Assembly: GCF_000308515.1 (NCBI RefSeq)
Contig: NZ_BAFV01000109.1
Span: 1-34,249 of the forward strand
Reading direction: 5' to 3'
DNA length: 34,249 bases
From: Nocardia carnea NBRC 14403
Lineage (GTDB): Bacteria; Actinomycetota; Actinomycetes; Mycobacteriales; Mycobacteriaceae
The position numbers and the translations under genes were made by a program. Under the pieces are notes generated by a model. That model was not told where the DNA came from. It ran no database searches and saw nothing but the letters and a program-made list of their open reading frames with translations. Positions 32,759 to 34,249 of the stretch are shown piece by piece; position 1 is the stretch's first letter, and each line of letters begins with the position of its first letter.

Positions 32759-32825
32759 AGTCCAGTACCCCGACTCCACGAAACCGGGGGAACATCACTT
32801 CGTCTCTTGAGAGAGGATGAAGTCT

Positions 32826-33143
32826 GTGAGCACGAAGAGGTACCCGCCGGAGTTGCGTGAGCGGGCGGTGCGGATGGTCGCCGAGATCCGCGATCAGCAC
32901 AAGACCGAATGGGCCGCCATGGCTGCGGTCGCCGAATTGCTGGGGATCGGCTCGGTCGAAACGGTCCGTAAATGGGTCCGCCAATCCCAGGTCGATGAGG
33001 GCAGCCGTCTCGGGGGGACCAGCGAGGAGTCGGCGGAATTGAAACGGTTGCGGCGGGAGAACGCAGAACTCAAGCGCGCCAACGCGATTCTGAAGACGGC
33101 GTCGGCTTTCTTCGCGGCCGAGATAGACCGGCCAAGCCGCTGA
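32826..33143 (+). CDS. IS3-family transposase orfA (element B)
   Basis: The protein has 105 residues from GTG at 32826 (STKRYPPELRERAVRMV); ATG at 32817 would add three. The HTH is around AVAELLGIGSVETVRKWVRQ and a coiled helix follows (ELKRLRRENAELKRANAILK). GAGAGGA lies 9-10 nt upstream of the GTG. It is distinct in sequence from the orfA of element A. The frame appears intact. Confidence 0.87.
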   Translation: MSTKRYPPELRERAVRMVAEIRDQHKTEWAAMAAVAELLGIGSVETVRKWVRQSQVDEGSRLGGTSEESAELKRLRRENAELKRANAILKTASAFFAAEIDRPSR

Positions 33144-34087
33144 TCTGCAGGTTCGTCGCCGAACACGCAGGCCGCCGCGACGACGGCGGCCTGCGATGGG
33201 GTGTGGAGTCTATCTGCGCCGCGCTCACCGAGCTCGGCGTGAACCTCGCCCCGTCGACCTATTACGACCACCGTAACCGGGTTCCGTCGGCCCGCCGGCG
33301 CCGCGATGAGGAGTTGATCACCCAGATCCGGCGGGTGCATCGGGAGAACTTCGGTGTCTACGGTGCCCGAAAGGTGTGGCTGCAGCTGAACCGGGAGGGG
33401 TATCGGGTGGCGCGTTGCACGGTGGAACGGCTTATGCGCGAGGCCGGGTTGCGCGGGATGTCACGTGGCCGGGCCAAGCGCACCACGATCGCCGATCCGG
33501 TTGCGCCGCGGGCCGCGGACCTGGTGCAACGCCGATTCGCGCCGGCAGCGCCGAATCGGTTGTGGGTCTCGGACATCACGTATGTATCGACGTGGTCGGG
33601 GTGGGTGTAAGTGGCGTTCGTGATCGACGCCTACGCCCGCCGGATCCTGGGCTGGCGGCTGTCGACGTCGATGACCACGACGCTGGTGCTGGACGCGATC
33701 GAACACGCGATCTGGACCCGTGAACGCGAAGGATGGAATGTGACAGATGTTGTGCACCATACGGATAGGGGTTCTCAGTATACGGCGATCGCGTTCACCG
33801 AACGGCTCGCGGAGGCCGGGATCCAGCCCAGCGTCGGCGCGGTCGGCTCGAGCTACGACAACGCTCTTGCCGAGACGATCAACGGCCTCTACAAAACCGA
33901 GCTGATCAAGCCACGAGGCCCGTGGCGCAGCGTCGATCAGGTCGAGTTCGCCACCGCCGAATGGGTCGACTGGTTCAACCACCGCCGCCTCTACCAGTAC
34001 TGCGGCGACCTACCACCGGCCGAGATGGAAGCAGCCCACTACGCTCAACACCCAGCCCAGCAACCCGCCGGGCTGTCACACCAGTAG
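33125..34087 (+). pseudogene. IS3-family transposase orfB (element B), in-frame stop
   Basis: The frame carries the N-terminal HTH_21-like region (ENFGVYGARKVWLQLNREG), the first catalytic Asp in LWVSDITYV, the second in HHTDRGSQY and the Glu in NALAETINGLYK. TAA at 33608-33610 interrupts it right after WSGWV, with the same frame continuing as VAFVIDAYARRILGW. Relatives usually have a residue such as Tyr here, so a single-base change probably made the stop. Two products could be made from separate starts (GTG at 33611), but the catalytic core is split. The start is set by the -1 frame after orfA and is approximate. Confidence 0.85.
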
Positions 34088-34113
34088 GTCTCCGGACTCA
34101 CCGGGGGGATTCA

Positions 34114-34249
34114 CTTGCTGGTGACCGTCGCGCCTGGAGTGTGCGCACGTGCGTGGCCGGCACGTTGATAGGCCCACTCGCGTCGCTCACGTGGACCCGC
34201 GGTCGTGTACGCCGTGGGCATGTGAGCAGACGGTTGACAGGATGCTGAG
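34114..34249. other. right edge, no feature recognised
   Basis: Sequence beyond the IS right end shows no gene. TTGACA occurs at about 34233-34238 and could be part of a promoter whose remainder lies outside the window. Confidence 0.3.

Larger units (their letters stand above)
31525..32797 (+). mobile_element. IS3-family insertion sequence A (about 1.27 kb)
   Basis: The left end TGATGTGCCCCCGGTT... and the reverse complement of the right end TGATGTTCCCCCGGTT... match over about 28 bp, including GAGTCGG further in. The flanking ACGAA also matches in inverted form, so the true termini may lie 5-6 bp further out. The element holds orfA and a broken orfB in the -1 relation usual for IS3. No clear target duplication is visible. 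Confidence 0.8.
32798..34113 (+). mobile_element. IS3-family insertion sequence B, left end not recognised
   Basis: A second, distinct IS3-type element follows directly. Its right end reads CCGGACTCACCGGGGGGATTCA (34092-34113 region), giving the TGAATCCCCCCGG terminus in reverse complement. No matching left terminus is found in the short space between element A and orfA, so the left end is probably missing or was replaced by element A. The orfA/orfB frames are in -1 relation. Confidence 0.7.

Noticed and set aside
31525..34113. The two IS elements being one composite transposon carrying cargo
   Set aside because: They are directly adjacent, in the same orientation, differ in sequence and enclose no other gene.
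1..34249. tRNA, rRNA or CRISPR arrays
   Set aside because: No cloverleaf-like or rRNA-like sequence and no regularly spaced repeats were seen on reading both strands; covariance searches were not possible.

Overview
The window is high-GC DNA with the gene content of a mycolic-acid actinomycete. A complete yrbE-mce operon with its own Mkl/MceG ATPase, FadE/FadD-type beta-oxidation genes, TetR regulators and frequent leaderless starts all fit the Mycobacteriales. Nocardia or a close relative (Rhodococcus, Gordonia) is the best guess; no rRNA or other species marker is present, so this is inference.

Layout. (1) 1-1101: a possible ORF tail entering from the left, a 14-bp hairpin, a perfect 12-bp tandem repeat, and then about 700 bp with no convincing gene. 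(2) 1102-19141: a catabolic island. On the minus strand are a tandem two-domain TetR regulator, a long-chain acyl-CoA ligase and a HAPMO-like Baeyer-Villiger monooxygenase. Two adjacent acyl-CoA dehydrogenases follow on the plus strand, then (minus) an alpha-methylacyl-CoA racemase-type CoA transferase coupled to a DUF2236/MpaB-like oxygenase. Next come a nitroreductase-family protein, a thiolase, a FadB-type hydratase/dehydrogenase and an alpha/beta hydrolase (plus), a PaaG-like crotonase (minus) and a class 3-type aldehyde dehydrogenase (plus). (3) 19190-28759: the transporter operon yrbEA-yrbEB-mceA-F, an Mce-associated membrane protein, and the Mkl/MceG ATPase. It lies 48 bp behind the aldehyde dehydrogenase and is probably co-transcribed with it. 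(4) 28760-34249: a gene graveyard with a C-terminally truncated alcohol dehydrogenase, frameshifted remnants resembling a type VII secretion EspC/WXG pair, a frameshifted recombinase-like HTH gene, and two adjacent IS3-family elements, each with a broken transposase orfB.

How it works together (inference). The Mce complex imports a hydrophobic substrate across the cell envelope. The monooxygenase turns a ketone into an ester or lactone, the hydrolase opens it, and the aldehyde dehydrogenase makes an acid. FadD activates the acid to a CoA thioester, the racemase corrects 2-methyl stereochemistry, and the FadE pair, crotonase, FadB and thiolase carry out beta-oxidation. No recognisable steroid ring-cleavage genes are present, so this is not the textbook mce4 cholesterol locus; a cyclic or methyl-branched lipid or terpenoid is a plausible substrate.

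The strongest new observation is a 17-bp operator-like sequence, roughly CTRAACA-N3-TGTMTRG. It recurs in every divergent or leading promoter of the island (sites at 2414, 6405, 6482, 11438, 12265, 17551 and 17633), each time inside or overlapping the -35/-10 region. It defines one candidate regulon that includes the regulator itself and, through the aldehyde dehydrogenase promoter, the whole mce operon. Most of these promoters place an ATG or GTG 6-8 nt after the -10, suggesting leaderless transcripts. Three or four of them would first translate a short upstream ORF, one of which (29 aa) overlaps the aldehyde dehydrogenase start as ATGA.
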